From: Paludibacteraceae bacterium
GTDB lineage: Bacteria > Bacteroidota > Bacteroidia > Bacteroidales > Paludibacteraceae
Direction of reading: 5' to 3'
Length of the DNA: 6,903 nucleotides
Assembly (NCBI GenBank): GCA_017960065.1
Contig: JAGCZK010000069.1
Coordinates: forward strand, 1-6,903
In this document: positions 6,081 through 6,903 of the stretch, in pieces
How positions within the stretch are numbered: the stretch's first letter is position 1
How the letters are laid out: every line of letters starts with the position of its first letter
Position numbers and translations under genes: made by a program
The notes under the pieces: model-generated
Databases searched by the model: none
What the model saw: the letters and a program-made list of their open reading frames with translations, nothing else
What the model was told of the DNA's origin: nothing

Positions 6081-6105
6081 CTTTTCTCTATTAAATATTT
6101 CGGAA

Positions 6106-6903
6106 TTAGGCTTTGCCAGCGCTACCCAATACGTTCACCACTTTGTGGGTATAGAGTTTTTTGAGCTCTTCGCGGGCCGGTCCGAGGTATTGACGCGGGT
6201 CAAACTTGTCGGGTTGCTCAACGAAGAACTGGCGTATGGCAGCCGTCATAGCCAAACGGCCGTCGGAGTCGATGTTGATTTTGCATACGGCCGACTTGGC
6301 AGCTTCGCGCAGTTGCGATTCGGGGATACCTACGGCATCTTTCAGTTTGCCACCGAATTTGTTGATGATGGCCACGTATTCTTGGGGAACCGAAGACGAT
6401 CCGTGCAATACGATGGGGAATCCCGGCAATTTCTGTTCGATTTCTTTCAGGATGTCGAAACGAAGTGGGGGCGGAATCAGGATACCGTTGGCGTCGCGGG
6501 TGCATTGTTCGGGAGTGAACTTGTTGGCACCGTGCGAAGTACCAATCGAAATGGCCAACGAGTCAACACCCGTACGGCTTACGAAATCAATCACTTCGGA
6601 AGGTTGGGTATAGTGGCTGGCCTCGGCGGCTACTTCGTCTTCAACACCGGCCAACACGCCCAATTCACCTTCTACAGTAACATCGAATTGGTGAGCGTAT
6701 TCAACCACCTTCTTGGTCAAGGCGATGTTTTCTTCGTAAGGCAGTGCCGAACCGTCGATCATCACCGACGAGAAGCCCATGTCTACGCAGCTTTTGCACA
6801 ATTCGAACGAGTTGCCGTGGTCCAAGTGCAAGCAGATTTGGGGCTTTTCCCAACCCAATTCCTTAGCATATTACACTGAGCCTTGCGCCATGTAGCGCAA
6901 CAA
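6106..6903 (-). CDS. fba: Class II fructose-1,6-bisphosphate aldolase, 3' part, with an in-frame stop near the window edge
   Basis: This zinc-dependent cytosolic enzyme interconverts fructose-1,6-bisphosphate with dihydroxyacetone phosphate and glyceraldehyde-3-phosphate in glycolysis and gluconeogenesis. Numbering from the TTG at 6858, the visible protein has the class II signatures LHLDHG (10-15, zinc-binding His and catalytic Asp region), VEGELGVLAGVEDE (62-75), GTSHGA with His109, LHGSSS with His152, and KINIDSD (193-199). The C-terminus is NVLGSAGKA. Family length is about 330-335 residues, so roughly 70 N-terminal residues lie outside the window. Upstream of the TTG the same frame continues with clear homology (LLRYMAQGSV, stop, YAKELG), so the TTG is not a real start. 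A TAA at 6871-6873 replaces what is normally a Glu codon (GAA). Either this is an end-of-contig sequence error (favoured) or a nonsense mutation. A terminator follows the gene. Confidence 0.88.

Noticed and set aside
5038..6879. Plus-strand open frame of 613 codons opposite the DUF4249 gene and fba
   Set aside because: It runs across two unrelated minus-strand genes, the terminator and the promoter between them, so its openness follows from codon bias on the other strand. No family resemblance.

Overview
The window looks like a piece of a Bacteroidota chromosome, most likely order Bacteroidales (inference). The main reasons are: a short primary sigma factor without region 1.1; four -7 promoter boxes of the Bacteroidota form TAnnTTTG with no Shine-Dalgarno-like sequences before the starts; a TonB-dependent receptor with an N-terminal carboxypeptidase-regulatory-like domain paired with a DUF4249-type lipoprotein; and a class II fructose-bisphosphate aldolase. 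The coding regions look moderately GC-rich and the intergenic gaps are short and AT-rich. Almost everything here is housekeeping or ordinary envelope biology. No CRISPR array, transposase, tRNA, rRNA or phage gene was seen.

Layout from left to right. Bases 1-386 hold RNase P RNA (rnpB) sequence in an abnormal arrangement. The authentic promoter-proximal half reads leftward from about 386. After about base 252 it is joined to an oppositely oriented rnpB fragment (1-254), which makes a 77-base imperfect inverted repeat (1-77 against 252-328). Divergent from rnpB, the primary sigma factor gene rpoD (521-1390, +) has a clear -33/-7 promoter. A hairpin with T-tracts on both sides (about 1413-1448) separates rpoD from a convergent gene (1469-2677, -). 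That gene encodes an exported protein with a long Ser/Thr-rich tandem-repeat region and a Tyr-rich C-terminal domain resembling DUF6515.

The centre is a two-gene operon on the minus strand: a DUF4249-type lipoprotein (5062-6033) followed, with an ATGA overlap, by a TonB-dependent outer-membrane receptor (2792-5065). These two probably work together at the outer membrane on an unidentified substrate. The right end holds the 3' part of fba (6106 to the edge, -), followed by an intrinsic terminator whose T-tract directly abuts the operon promoter. The visible fba frame has an in-frame TAA at 6871-6873, 30 bases from the window edge.

Both edges are abnormal (broken inverted rnpB on the left, a nonsense codon in a conserved glycolytic gene on the right). 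This suggests the window is a whole contig with unreliable ends, although real rearrangement or mutation cannot be excluded from sequence alone. I found no convincing undescribed system. The most unusual structure is the rnpB inverted duplication.
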